Source: Hyphomicrobium_A sp963724945 (GTDB lineage: Bacteria > Pseudomonadota > Alphaproteobacteria > Rhizobiales > Hyphomicrobiaceae). From it: a stretch of 64,000 bases of DNA. Positions 33,751-43,709 of the stretch are shown here, piece by piece. The position numbers and the translations under genes are program-made. The notes below the pieces were generated by a model. The model had not been told where the DNA came from. It ran no database searches and saw only the letters and a program-made list of their open reading frames with translations. Location of the stretch: positions 372,001 to 436,000 of the forward strand of contig CAVRWL010000003.1 of the NCBI GenBank assembly GCA_963724945.1. Direction: 5' to 3'. The first letter of the stretch is position 1. Each line of letters opens with the position of its first letter.

Positions 33751-35129
33751 GGGGCAAAACCTTCAACGTGCGCGAGCAATGCCTGCGCCGGCTCTGCCAT
33801 AAGATGTCCCTGCTCATCGGCGAGCCCCACGCGCTGGAGCCACGCCTCGAATTCCGGAGCACGCCGCAAGCCTAAGGCTTCGCGCACGTAGAGCGCATCG
33901 TGGAACGAGGTCGACTGGTAGTTGAGCATGATATCGTCGGCGCCGGGAACGCCCATGACGAACGTTACCCCCGCCGCGCCCAGCAGCATGAGCAGCACGT
34001 CCATATCGTCCTGATCGGCCTCGGCGTGGTTGGTGTAGCAGACGTCGCAGCCCATCGGCAGACCCATGAGCTTGCCGCAGAAGTGGTCCTCCAGCCCGGC
34101 GCGGATGATCTCCTTGCCGTTGTAGAGATACTCCGGGCCGATGAAGCCGACGACGGAGTTGACCAGCAGCGGCTGAAAGTTGCGCGCGACCGCATAGGCG
34201 CGCGCTTCCAGCGTCTGCTGGTCAACGCCGTGATGGGCGTCCGCCGACAGCGCGGAGCCCTGGCCCGTCTCGAAATACATGACGTTGTTGCCGACCGTCC
34301 CGCGCTTAAGACCGAGCGCCGCCTGGCGCGCCTCCTCGAGGACGGCGAGCGTCACCCCGAACGAGGCGTTCACGGCTTGCGTGCCCCCGATCGACTGGAA
34401 CACGAGGTCGACGGGGGCGCCGCGGGCGATGGCCTCGATCGACGTCGTCACGTGCGTCAGCACGCAAGCCTGCGTCGGGATGTCGAAGCGGGCGATGATG
34501 TCGTCGAGCATGACGAGGAGATCGAGGATCGTAGCGACGTTGTCGCTGGCCGGGTTGACGCCGATCACGGCATCGCCGCACCCGAGCATGAGCCCGTCGA
34601 CGATGGAGGCAGCGATGCCGCGCTTATCGTCGGTCGGATGATTGGGCTGCAGCCGGACCGCCATCCGCCCTTTGAGGCCAATCGTGTCGCGAAAGCGCGT
34701 GACGACCTCCACCTTGCGCGCAGCTAGGATCAGATCCTGGTTGCGCATGATCTTGGCTGTGGCAGCCGCCATCTCCGGGGTGATTCCGGGAGCGAGTGCG
34801 CTCAGCACCTCGGTGGTGGCGGCCTCGGACAAGAGCCAGTCGCGGAAGGCCCCGACCGTCATGTGCGAGATGGGTTGAAAAGCCGCCGCGTCGTGGGAAT
34901 CGAGGATGAGACGCGTGACGTCGTCCTCTTCATACGGGACGACCGCCTCGGTCAGGAACTGCTGCACAGGCACGTCGGCCAGCGCCATTTTGGCGGCAAC
35001 GTTCTCTTCCGCGCTCGTCGCGGCGAGCCCGGCGAGGACGTCGCCCGACCGCGGCGGCGTCGCCTTGGCCATCAGCACCTTCAGGTCGGGGAAACGGTAC
35101 GAGGTCTGCTGCCACGCCGCCTGGTACAT
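33747..35129 (-). CDS. eutB: Ethanolamine ammonia-lyase large subunit
   Basis: 460-residue catalytic TIM-barrel subunit. It carries VRLQPNHPTDDKRGIAAS-type substrate/cobalamin-site sequence, GCGDAVIGVNPASDN, FQSIGGTQAVN, MYFETGQGSALSA and CDVCYTNHAEADQDD, all typical of EutB. The metabolic outcome is acetaldehyde plus ammonia from ethanolamine, a nitrogen and carbon source derived from phospholipid. GGGAGAAG lies just upstream of the ATG. It is the first gene of a two-gene minus-strand operon, divergent from the N-ATPase operon. Confidence 0.95.
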   Translation of the reverse strand: MYQAAWQQTSYRFPDLKVLMAKATPPRSGDVLAGLAATSAEENVAAKMALADVPVQQFLTEAVVPYEEDDVTRLILDSHDAAAFQPISHMTVGAFRDWLLSEAATTEVLSALAPGITPEMAAATAKIMRNQDLILAARKVEVVTRFRDTIGLKGRMAVRLQPNHPTDDKRGIAASIVDGLMLGCGDAVIGVNPASDNVATILDLLVMLDDIIARFDIPTQACVLTHVTTSIEAIARGAPVDLVFQSIGGTQAVNASFGVTLAVLEEARQAALGLKRGTVGNNVMYFETGQGSALSADAHHGVDQQTLEARAYAVARNFQPLLVNSVVGFIGPEYLYNGKEIIRAGLEDHFCGKLMGLPMGCDVCYTNHAEADQDDMDVLLMLLGAAGVTFVMGVPGADDIMLNYQSTSFHDALYVREALGLRRAPEFEAWLQRVGLADEQGHLMAEPAQALLAHVEGFAP

Positions 35130-35531
35130 GGGCTCTTCTCCCTGACCGATCGGATCACGGCATCATAAACAAGTGCACACCGCGCTTTCAAAGGGCGCAA
35201 GCGCGATTGTCTCACAGCAAATCCTTGCCGGCGACAAAGGCTTGCTCGTCTCGGTCGCCGTCATCCGGCTTTGCGCCGGTCCTGACGCCGGTGTCGGAAT
35301 TCCTGCATGCGGGCGGGGCTGCGAAGTGCCTCACGCTCAGGTAGGTCGAGTGAGAGGTTCGTTATAAGCCTTTGATCATTGGGGATTAATCTATTCGACG
35401 GATCAGCACGTGCTTCAAAAGACCCCATATGAAGAGCGGGCATTGCCGCTGCTGCGGGGTTGACGCGGCGCAATGCATGGGTTGGTCTTGAGCGCGAACG
35501 TGCGCAGCATCCAAACTGAAATCGCGACGAG
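35130..35531. other. Divergent promoter region of eutBC and the N-ATPase operon
   Basis: About 400 bp with no credible gene. It must contain both promoters. A TTGACG element at 35460-35465 could be a -35 box for the atp operon, but no good -10 follows at the expected distance. No cobalamin-riboswitch hallmark was recognised. Confidence 0.4.
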
Positions 35532-37003
<1,472 letters not shown>

Positions 37004-37007
<4 letters not shown>

Positions 37008-37456
37008 AGCTGGTGATCACAACGCCGATCTCGCTTGCCGTCGACGCCGACGACGTGAGCTACGTGCGCGCGGAGGACGAGACCGGCGCGTTCGGCATTC
37101 TGCCGGGGCACGCCGATTTCATCACGACGCTCACCGTGTCGGTGATCACCTGGAGGAGCGCGGACGAGCGCCGGCACCACGTCGCCGTGCGCGGCGGCGT
37201 GCTGATCGTACGCGAAGGCCGATTCGTCGAGGTGGTGACGCGCGAGGCCGTGGGCGAGAATACGCTTGAGGCCCTGGGCGCAGCCGTGCTCACGCGCATG
37301 CGCGAGGAAGAGCAGAAGGGCGAGAGCTCGCGCTTTGCCAGCGCCCGTCTCGAGATCGCCGCGCTGCGCCAGCTCCAGACCTATCTGGCGACGGGACGGG
37401 GCCGCATGGTGCAAGGCTCGCCCGTGCCGGCAATGACCGCCCCGCCGGAAGAGTAG
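37004..37456 (+). CDS. atpC: N-type F-ATPase epsilon subunit
   Basis: 150 residues. The N-terminal beta-sandwich has FGILPGHADFITTL, the universal epsilon motif, and VAVRGGVLIV. The C-terminal helical part contains LRQLQTYL. The ATG at 37004 overlaps the beta stop by 4 bp. Placement of epsilon directly after beta at the front of the operon is typical of N-ATPases and differs from standard atpIBEFHAGDC operons. Confidence 0.88.
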
Positions 37457-37476
37457 ATAGTTGAGGTGCGTGGAGC

Positions 37477-37767
37477 ATGAGCGAGCCTGCCGGCGACGGG
37501 AACGACGGGGAGATGGAGACAGCCGTGCAGCTGCGGCGGAAAAGAGAGGAGCTTTGGCGCCGCTCGGGCGAGCGCTCGTTGTGGCAGAACGTCTCCATGA
37601 TCGGGGCGCTTGGCTGGCTGATCGTCACGCCGACGCTGCTCGGCGTTCTGATCGGTCGCTGGCTCGACGTGCACTTCGGAACGGGAATTTTCTGGAGCGG
37701 CGCCTTGATCATGCTGGGCGCGGTATTCGGCGGCTATCTCGCCTGGCAGAGGATCGAGAAGGAATGA
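37477..37767 (+). CDS. atpQ: N-ATPase accessory membrane subunit AtpQ
   Basis: 96 residues, charged N-terminus then two membrane helices (ALGWLIVTPTLLGVLIG and FWSGALIMLGAVFGGYLAW), resembling AtpI/AtpZ-type proteins. In N-ATPase operons the protein in this position is called AtpQ; it is thought to help assembly or ion handling, without direct proof known to me. Stop overlaps atpR start (ATGA). Confidence 0.8.
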   Translation: MSEPAGDGNDGEMETAVQLRRKREELWRRSGERSLWQNVSMIGALGWLIVTPTLLGVLIGRWLDVHFGTGIFWSGALIMLGAVFGGYLAWQRIEKE

Positions 37768-38048
37768 CGCTGCACGCGGCACCGAGCCTGGCTCTGGCCA
37801 TCTCTTGCGGCGCTTTGGCGGGCCTCGCGCTTGGGCTCGTCTACTTTGCGCTTCTGCGGCGCGCGATCACCGACTATTTGAGCGGTGCCGGCCTCAAAGG
37901 TCCGGTGCTCCTGACCGCACTGCGGTTCGGCATTGCCGCGGTGGCCTTTTGGCTGCTGGTGCAATGGAGCGGGGCTGCGGCGATCGCCGGCCTCTTGGGG
38001 TTCACGTTGGCGCAGCTTGGGCTGCGCGCGAAGGCGGGATTGAGCTGA
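37764..38048 (+). CDS. atpR: N-ATPase accessory membrane subunit AtpR
   Basis: 94 residues with three hydrophobic segments (LAISCGALAGLALGLVYFALL, TALRFGIAAVAFWLLV, AAIAGLLGFTLAQLGL). AtpR is found only in N-ATPase operons, between AtpQ and subunit a. Its arginine in the second helix (TALRFG) has been proposed to interact with the c-ring carboxylates. The gene is out of frame with its neighbours and tightly packed between them. Confidence 0.8.
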   Translation: MTLHAAPSLALAISCGALAGLALGLVYFALLRRAITDYLSGAGLKGPVLLTALRFGIAAVAFWLLVQWSGAAAIAGLLGFTLAQLGLRAKAGLS

Positions 38049-38049
38049 C

Positions 38050-38721
38050 ATGCACGCCAACCCGCTGCACACCGAGATCCTGTTTCATTTGGGGCCCGTC
38101 CCCATCGCTGAGGCGGTCATCACCACGTGGGTGATCATGGTCCTGCTCATGGCGGTGTCCTGGCTCGGCCTGCGCAAGGCGAGCGTCGAGGCCGGCCCGT
38201 TGCAGACCGCGCTCGAGGTTCTCGTCGAGACGCTGATGAGCCAGGTCTCCGACATCATGGGCAAGAACAGCGCGAGCTTCGTGCCGCTCATCGGCACGCT
38301 GTTCATCTACCTCGTCTGCGCCAACCTGTCGGCGGCGCTGCCCGGCGCGCAAGCCCCCACCGCGCACATCGAGACGCCGGCGGCGCTGGCGGCGATCGTG
38401 TTCCTCTCCGTGCACTATTTCGGCGTGCGCACGCGGGGCTGGCGCGCGTACGTGGCTCACTACACGCAGCCGACGCCGCTCTTGTTGCCGCTCAATATAC
38501 TGTCGGAGATCACCCGCATCTTCTCGCTGATGATCCGCCTGTTCGGCAATATGATGAGCCATGAGTTCGTGCTGGCGATCATCGCGTTCCTGGCCGGGCT
38601 CCTTGTCCCCATCCCGTTTCTCGCGCTCGGCGTCCTCATCGGCCTGATCCAGGCCTACATCTTCACGGTTCTCGCCGCCGTCTACATCGGCGCGGCCGCC
38701 GGCAACGCATCATTCGAATGA
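38050..38721 (+). CDS. atpB: N-type F-ATPase subunit a
   Basis: 223 residues, about five to six membrane helices. The essential stator arginine is in the ITRIFSLMIRLFGNMMSHE helix (SLMIRLFGNM), next to the c-ring. ATG follows the atpR stop by 1 bp. Length is at the short end of the a-subunit range, as expected for N-ATPases. Confidence 0.92.
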   Translation: MHANPLHTEILFHLGPVPIAEAVITTWVIMVLLMAVSWLGLRKASVEAGPLQTALEVLVETLMSQVSDIMGKNSASFVPLIGTLFIYLVCANLSAALPGAQAPTAHIETPAALAAIVFLSVHYFGVRTRGWRAYVAHYTQPTPLLLPLNILSEITRIFSLMIRLFGNMMSHEFVLAIIAFLAGLLVPIPFLALGVLIGLIQAYIFTVLAAVYIGAAAGNASFE

Positions 38722-38731
38722 AAGGACGCAA

Positions 38732-38974
38732 ATGGACATTCATATGGTGAGCATCCTCGGCGCCGCGCTCGCGGTATGCTTTGGCGCCATCGGCCCGGCT
38801 CTGGGCGAAGGGCGCGCGATCGCCGCGGCGATGGAGGCGATCGCCAGGCAGCCCGAATCGGCCGGCACCATTTCACGCACGCTGTTCGTGGGCCTCGCCA
38901 TGATCGAGACGATGGCCATCTATTGCCTCGTCGTGGCGTTGCTCCTGCTCTACGCCAACCCATTCACCGCCTAG
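38732..38974 (+). CDS. atpE: N-type F-ATPase subunit c
   Basis: 80-residue hairpin. Helix 1 has GPALGEGRAIAAAMEAIARQPE with a glutamate in the membrane region, and helix 2 has MIETMAIYC, with Glu followed by Thr and a Tyr four residues on. This double-carboxylate arrangement, with a hydroxyl residue next to the main Glu, is the N-ATPase signature interpreted as a Na+ site. Proton use cannot be excluded from sequence alone. AAAGGA precedes the ATG. Confidence 0.92.
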   Translation: MDIHMVSILGAALAVCFGAIGPALGEGRAIAAAMEAIARQPESAGTISRTLFVGLAMIETMAIYCLVVALLLLYANPFTA

Positions 38975-38994
38975 TGTGATCGGGACACTAGGCC

Positions 38995-39759
38995 ATGCAG
39001 ATCAGCTGGTGGACGTTCGCCCTTCAGGTCGTGAACTTCCTGGTTCTCGTCTGGCTCTTGCAGCGGTTCCTCTACAAGCCGGTGCGCGCCATCCTGGAGA
39101 AGCGCAAGCGCTTGAGCGTTGCGGCGTTCGCCGCGGCGGACAAGGCCAAGGCCGAGGCGGAGGCCGCGCGCAAGCACTACGAGGAAGCGCGCGCCGAGCT
39201 CGCGCGCGAGCGTCAGGCCATGCTCGATGCCGCCCATCGCACCATCGAGGCGGAGCGCACAAAGCGTCTCGAGGAAACGCGCAAGGAGGCCGAGACGCTC
39301 GTCGCAACGGCGCACGCCTCGATTGCCGAGGAGCGCAAGAAAACGCTGGCCGGGCTCGAGACGGACGTCGCGAGCCTTGCCGTGCAGCTTGCCCGGAAGC
39401 TGCTCGACAAGCTCGGCGGATCGATTGCGAGCGACGCCTTTCTCGATCGGACCGAGGCGGCATTGCGGAGCTTGCCCGAGACAGAGCGCCGCCGCCTGGA
39501 GCGCGATCTCGCCGCCAACGGCGCCGTTGTGACGGTCGTCACGGCGGCACCGCTCAAATCCCCCGAGCAGAAGGCCTGGCAGGCGCGGCTCGAAGGCGAC
39601 CTCAAGCGCCCGCTCAAGATCGCCTTCGACGTCGATCCGAAGCTGATCGCTGGCGCGGCGGTTCACTTCCCACACGTGGTCGTCAGCTTTGCCTGGTCAG
39701 ATCAGTTGAAGGACGCCCGGCAAGCTCTGTTGAGTGGCAATCATGAAAAGCCTTCGTAG
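38995..39759 (+). CDS. atpF: N-type F-ATPase subunit b with delta-like C-terminal domain
   Basis: 254 residues, far longer than ordinary b (about 156). An N-terminal membrane helix (WWTFALQVVNFLVLVWLLQRF) and YKPVRAILEKR lead into a long Ala/Glu/Lys-rich coiled coil (about 35-150). The last ~100 residues read like the C-terminal half of subunit delta (VVTVVTAAPLKS, FDVDPKLIAGAAVHF, SFAWSDQLKDAR). The operon has no atpH, so this end probably replaces delta at the top of the stator. The stop overlaps the atpA start by 17 bp. Confidence 0.88.
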   Translation: MQISWWTFALQVVNFLVLVWLLQRFLYKPVRAILEKRKRLSVAAFAAADKAKAEAEAARKHYEEARAELARERQAMLDAAHRTIEAERTKRLEETRKEAETLVATAHASIAEERKKTLAGLETDVASLAVQLARKLLDKLGGSIASDAFLDRTEAALRSLPETERRRLERDLAANGAVVTVVTAAPLKSPEQKAWQARLEGDLKRPLKIAFDVDPKLIAGAAVHFPHVVVSFAWSDQLKDARQALLSGNHEKPS

Positions 39760-41278
39760 CGGCCTCAAAGACTGGCTCGGCGCGGCTCCGGGCGCGCTCG
39801 ACCGTCTCAACGTCGGCGCGCGCGTCGAGCACGTGGGCCGCGTGGTGCGCGTGGGCGACGGCGTGGCGAGCATCGCCGGGCTCCCCCAGACCCGCTTGAG
39901 CGAGCTATTGCGCTTCGAGGACGGCTCGATTGGGCTCGCGCTGCACGTCGATGAAAGCCTCGTCGAGTGCATGCTGCTGGCGGGCGGCGCTGGCGCGGTC
40001 GCCGGCACGCGCGTCTTCGGAACGGGCGAGGTGGCGCGTGTTCCCGTGGGACCGGCTTTGCTCGGCCGCGTGCTCGATCCGCTCGGCAACCCGCTGGATG
40101 GTGCCGAGCCGCCCGAGGCCGAGCGTCACGACGCGGTTGAGCGCCCGGCGCCCGGCATCCTAGACCGCGATCCGATCATCGAGCCGCTGATGACCGGCGT
40201 CACCGTGGTTGACGCCATGATCCCACTCGGGCGCGGACAGCGCGAGCTTCTGATCGGCGACCGCAAGACCGGAAAGACGGCGCTCGCCGTCGACACCGTC
40301 ATCAACCAGCGCCGCTCCGACGTCATCTGCGTCTACGCGATGATCGGACAGAAAGCCTCGACCGTGGAGCAGGTCCTGAAGGCCGTGCGCGCGCACGGCG
40401 CCTTCGACCGCTGCATTTTCGTCGTTGCGGAGGCGAGCACGCTGCCGGGCGCCCAATGGCTCGCGCCGTATGCGGCATGCACCATGGCCGAGTACTTCCG
40501 CGACAAGGGCCAGCACGCCCTCCTCATCCTCGACGATCTGAGCAAGCACGCGATCGTCTACCGCGAGATCTCATTGCTCTTGCGCCGGCCTCCGGGCCGC
40601 GAGGCCTATCCTGGCGACATCTTCTACATCCACTCCCGCCTCCTGGAGCGCGCCTCGAAGCTCTCAGGCCGCCATGGCGGCGGCTCGCTCACGGCGCTGC
40701 CGATCGCGGAGACGCAGGCCGGCAATCTCACCGCCTACATTCCGACGAACCTGATCTCCATCACTGACGGACAGATCTACTTCGAGCCAAAGCTGTTCTA
40801 CGAGGGCCAGAAGCCCGCCGTGAACGTGGGCTTGAGCGTCTCGCGCGTCGGCGCCAAGACGCAAGCCCCCGTCATCATGGAGGCGGCGAGCAGCCTGAAG
40901 CTCGATTATGCGCAGTTCCTCGAGCTCGAGGTGTTCACGCGGTTCGGCGCCGTCGTCGACGAGCGCACGAAAGCGCGCATCGAGCGCGGGCGGCGCATCC
41001 GCGCAATCCTCGTGCAGCCGCAATACCGCCCGCTCTCAATCGGCGCGGAGACCGCACTTCTGCTCGCCGTGAAGGAAGGCAAGCTCGACGCGCTATCGCT
41101 GGCCCAGGTGGAAAAGTTCAAGGCGGGGCTCGCCGATTGGCTCGACAGCATGTGCCCGAAAGCGATGGCGCGCGTTGCCGAGGAGGGCAAGCTCGATCCC
41201 GACGAGCAACAGGCGCTCTTTGCCTCGCTCGACGATTTCATCGCCGGGCTCGGCAAGCCCGCCGGCGCGGAGGCGTAG
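39743..41278 (+). CDS. atpA: N-type F-ATPase alpha subunit
   Basis: 511 residues: the N-terminal beta barrel, Walker A GDRKTGKT, ILDDLSKHA, and the arginine-bearing NVGLSVSRVG (the alpha Arg finger region). I chose ATG 39743; a GTG nine bases upstream is in frame. The N-terminal segment that normally binds subunit delta is short (MKSLRSGLKDWLGAAP), which agrees with the missing atpH. Confidence 0.94.
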   Translation: MKSLRSGLKDWLGAAPGALDRLNVGARVEHVGRVVRVGDGVASIAGLPQTRLSELLRFEDGSIGLALHVDESLVECMLLAGGAGAVAGTRVFGTGEVARVPVGPALLGRVLDPLGNPLDGAEPPEAERHDAVERPAPGILDRDPIIEPLMTGVTVVDAMIPLGRGQRELLIGDRKTGKTALAVDTVINQRRSDVICVYAMIGQKASTVEQVLKAVRAHGAFDRCIFVVAEASTLPGAQWLAPYAACTMAEYFRDKGQHALLILDDLSKHAIVYREISLLLRRPPGREAYPGDIFYIHSRLLERASKLSGRHGGGSLTALPIAETQAGNLTAYIPTNLISITDGQIYFEPKLFYEGQKPAVNVGLSVSRVGAKTQAPVIMEAASSLKLDYAQFLELEVFTRFGAVVDERTKARIERGRRIRAILVQPQYRPLSIGAETALLLAVKEGKLDALSLAQVEKFKAGLADWLDSMCPKAMARVAEEGKLDPDEQQALFASLDDFIAGLGKPAGAEA

Positions 41279-41281
41279 CCC

Positions 41282-42145
41282 GTGGAAGAGCTCATTCGGC
41301 TGAATGCGCGCATCGAGAGCTTGGGCGAGCTGCAAACCCTGTTCTCGGCCATGCGGGCGATTTCGGCGGCGCGCGTGCAGGAGGCGCAGACGGCACTCGG
41401 CGGCATTCGCCGCTACGCCGCCGTCGTCGAGGACGCGATCGTCGAGGCGGCAGGCATGCAGCCAGCAGGACGTGCCCACCTGCCTGACGACGCGCCGCCG
41501 GCCTCGGGCTCTCTCGTGCTGATCTGTGCCGAGCATGGCTTCGCCGGCGCCTTCAACCGGCTGCTGCTCGAGCGCGCGCGCGCCGAGCTCGGCGCGCACG
41601 AGGGCCTCGGCATCGTCGGCCGCCGCGGCGCCTCGCTCGCCGGGGAGCACGCCCTGCGCCCGGCCTGGACGTTGCCCATGACGACGCATGTCGGCGGGGT
41701 CATCGAGGCGGCGCGGCGGGTCGCCGAGCACCTGACGCTGGCAACAAGCGTGCGGCTCGTCTTTGCGCGCCATAAGTCGAGCGAGCATTTCGAGGTCGGG
41801 GTGCGCCAGGTCATTCCCATCGATGCTCGGCTGCTCGCGTCGAGGTCCGCGCAGGCGCCGCCGCTGCATCATCTCGACCCGCAGCTCCTGCTGCAGCGCC
41901 TGATCGAGGAGCACCTGTTCGCCGACCTCGTGCTGGCGATGATGGAGTCGCTTGCAAGCGAGAACGCCGCGCGGCTGCAGGTCATGAAGGCCGCGGACCG
42001 CAACATCGACGACAAGCTCGCCGATCTGACGCGGCGCGCGCGCACCGTGCGCCAGAACGCAATCACGGCCGAGCTTCTCGATGTCGTCACCGGCGCCGAG
42101 GCGATCCTGCAGTCCTTCCCCGAAAGCCCCGGGGACTCGGCCTGA
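41282..42145 (+). CDS. atpG: N-type F-ATPase gamma subunit
   Basis: 287-residue rotor shaft. The N-terminal helix has IRLNARIESLGELQTLFSAMRAISAARVQEAQ, and the C-terminal helix has VMKAADRNIDDKLADLTRRARTVRQNAITAELLDVVTGAEAI, the two arms of the gamma coiled coil. GTG start, 3 bp after atpA. It is the last gene of the operon; the next 250 bp have no obvious intrinsic terminator. Confidence 0.92.
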   Translation: MEELIRLNARIESLGELQTLFSAMRAISAARVQEAQTALGGIRRYAAVVEDAIVEAAGMQPAGRAHLPDDAPPASGSLVLICAEHGFAGAFNRLLLERARAELGAHEGLGIVGRRGASLAGEHALRPAWTLPMTTHVGGVIEAARRVAEHLTLATSVRLVFARHKSSEHFEVGVRQVIPIDARLLASRSAQAPPLHHLDPQLLLQRLIEEHLFADLVLAMMESLASENAARLQVMKAADRNIDDKLADLTRRARTVRQNAITAELLDVVTGAEAILQSFPESPGDSA

Positions 42146-42397
42146 CTATCGGTGCGGCGTCTCGGCTCCGACGAAAGGCCAATGGCATGGCGCTGCCGGA
42201 AAGGCCGGCTTTCACGCCGTCCGGGATCTCTAAGCCTCTGATTTGAGAGATTTTCTCCACCAAGCGGCAACCCGGCCGAGGCTGGATGCCGGCGGCCTCC
42301 AGGTGTGCCCCGGCACGGCAGGCTGTTCCCTGGGGAACTGCGGCGGGCGCTTCTGTGGTTCAGGCTGTCTGACCGGCCAGTGGGGCACATATTCACG

Positions 42398-43369
42398 ATG
42401 AAGCAGGACGCCCAACTACGAGAGCGCGGCGGCTTGGAACGCCGATCGCCGGGGCAGGCACCGCCTGCCCCGCGGCGTTGCGACGTCGAATTTCTGAGCC
42501 GCGGCGTCACCTGCCGCGCGTGGGCCTATGCGCCGAGCGCGCGTGTCGCCCTTCACGCGCCCTGCATCGTCATGGCGCACGGTCTCAGCGGCACGCGCGA
42601 TGCTTCGCTCGAGCCCTACGCCGAGCGCTTCGCTGCGGCCGGCTTCTACGTCGTGCTGTTCGATTATCGCTATCTCGGCAGCAGCGACGGCGAGCCGCGG
42701 CAGCTCGTATCCATTACGCGACAGCTCGAAGACTGGAAAGCCGCCATCGCCTTTGCGCGCAACATGCCCGGCGTCGATCCGGAGCGTATCGGCTTGTGGG
42801 GTTGCTCGCTGTCCGGCGGCCACGTCATCGTCGCTGCCGCCCGCGATCCGCGTATCGCTGCGGTGTCCGCCCAGTGTCCAATGCTCGATGGGGCCGCGAG
42901 TGCGCGCCGGGTGAGAAAGCAAGTTGGGTTCGGCATGGTTCTCCCGCTCGCCGGGGCTGCACTGCTCGACCTCGCCCGCGCGTGCGTCCGTGCGCGTCCC
43001 TACTACATGCCGCTCGTCGCTCTGCCGGGAAAGCTCGCCGCCATGCCGACAGCGGATGCGTTCTCCGGCATGAAGGCGATCGTGCCGCCGCGCTGGCGCA
43101 ACGAGGTCGCCGCCCGCGTGTTCCTGCAGTTGCCGCTCTACCGGCCGATCCGCTATGCGCGCGGCGTCCGCTGTCCCACCCTGCTCATCGCCTGCGAGAA
43201 GGACAGCGTGGCCTCACCCCATGCCGCCGCAACTGTTGCTGAGCGCATCGGCGACAAAGCTCGGCTCATCTCGCTCCCCATCGGCCATTTCGAGATCTAT
43301 CTCGGCAAGTGGTTCGAGCGCACCAGCAGCGAGCAGATTTCGTTCTTCAAGGAGACATTGGGCGCGTAG
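42398..43369 (+). CDS. Alpha/beta hydrolase
   Basis: 323-residue serine hydrolase. The oxyanion-loop region is VMAHGLSGTRD, the nucleophile elbow is WGCSLSGGH (Gly-x-Ser-x-Ser-Gly rather than Gly-x-Ser-x-Gly), the acid is Asp in ACEKDSVA, and the His is in PIGHFEIY. It is most like the dienelactone-hydrolase/BAAT-type esterase group; substrate unknown. No signal peptide. The ATG at 42398 was preferred to 42305 because the upstream codons are not hydrolase-like. It is isolated between the atp operon and fdh. Confidence 0.78.
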   Translation: MKQDAQLRERGGLERRSPGQAPPAPRRCDVEFLSRGVTCRAWAYAPSARVALHAPCIVMAHGLSGTRDASLEPYAERFAAAGFYVVLFDYRYLGSSDGEPRQLVSITRQLEDWKAAIAFARNMPGVDPERIGLWGCSLSGGHVIVAAARDPRIAAVSAQCPMLDGAASARRVRKQVGFGMVLPLAGAALLDLARACVRARPYYMPLVALPGKLAAMPTADAFSGMKAIVPPRWRNEVAARVFLQLPLYRPIRYARGVRCPTLLIACEKDSVASPHAAATVAERIGDKARLISLPIGHFEIYLGKWFERTSSEQISFFKETLGA

Positions 43370-43709
43370 CGGGCAGCGCCGCCGCAATTCATTCAAATCG
43401 AGACAACAGTCCTGTTAGTCCGATCAAATAGTTCGCGGAAATCAGCGGAAATCAGCGACGCAACCGATGGCCAATGGGTGCGCACTTGTCTGCGCAATTG
43501 ATTTGACTACCTCTAAGGGCAGCTAGAGCGTGGCGTCGCCCGTAAGCCGCTCAATCTCGCGACTCACGGCTCTATGGAAGCGCCGAGAATGCCGCTTCTT
43601 TCGCTCCGAGACGCCGCGCGCTCGAGCACCACCAAATCGTGACAACAGAGCTGCCGGCGTCCTTCAAGGCGTTACCTCTCGATCCCCCTCGAGAAGAAGG
43701 AAATCAGTC
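43370..43709. other. Upstream region of fdh
   Basis: A 340-bp gap without a credible gene, likely holding the fdh promoter. It contains a near-palindrome GACAACAG-TC-CTGTTAGTC (about 43401-43419) and the tandem repeat listed at 43435-43454. The reading frame of fdh runs back to 43530, but with no start signal and an Arg-rich translation. Confidence 0.45.
43435..43454 (+). repeat. 10-bp tandem repeat GCGGAAATCA x2 upstream of fdh
   Basis: Two exact copies of GCGGAAATCA at 43435-43444 and 43445-43454, followed by GCG, about 255 bp upstream of the fdh start codon. One turn of helix per copy is the phasing expected of paired activator sites. Confidence 0.6.
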
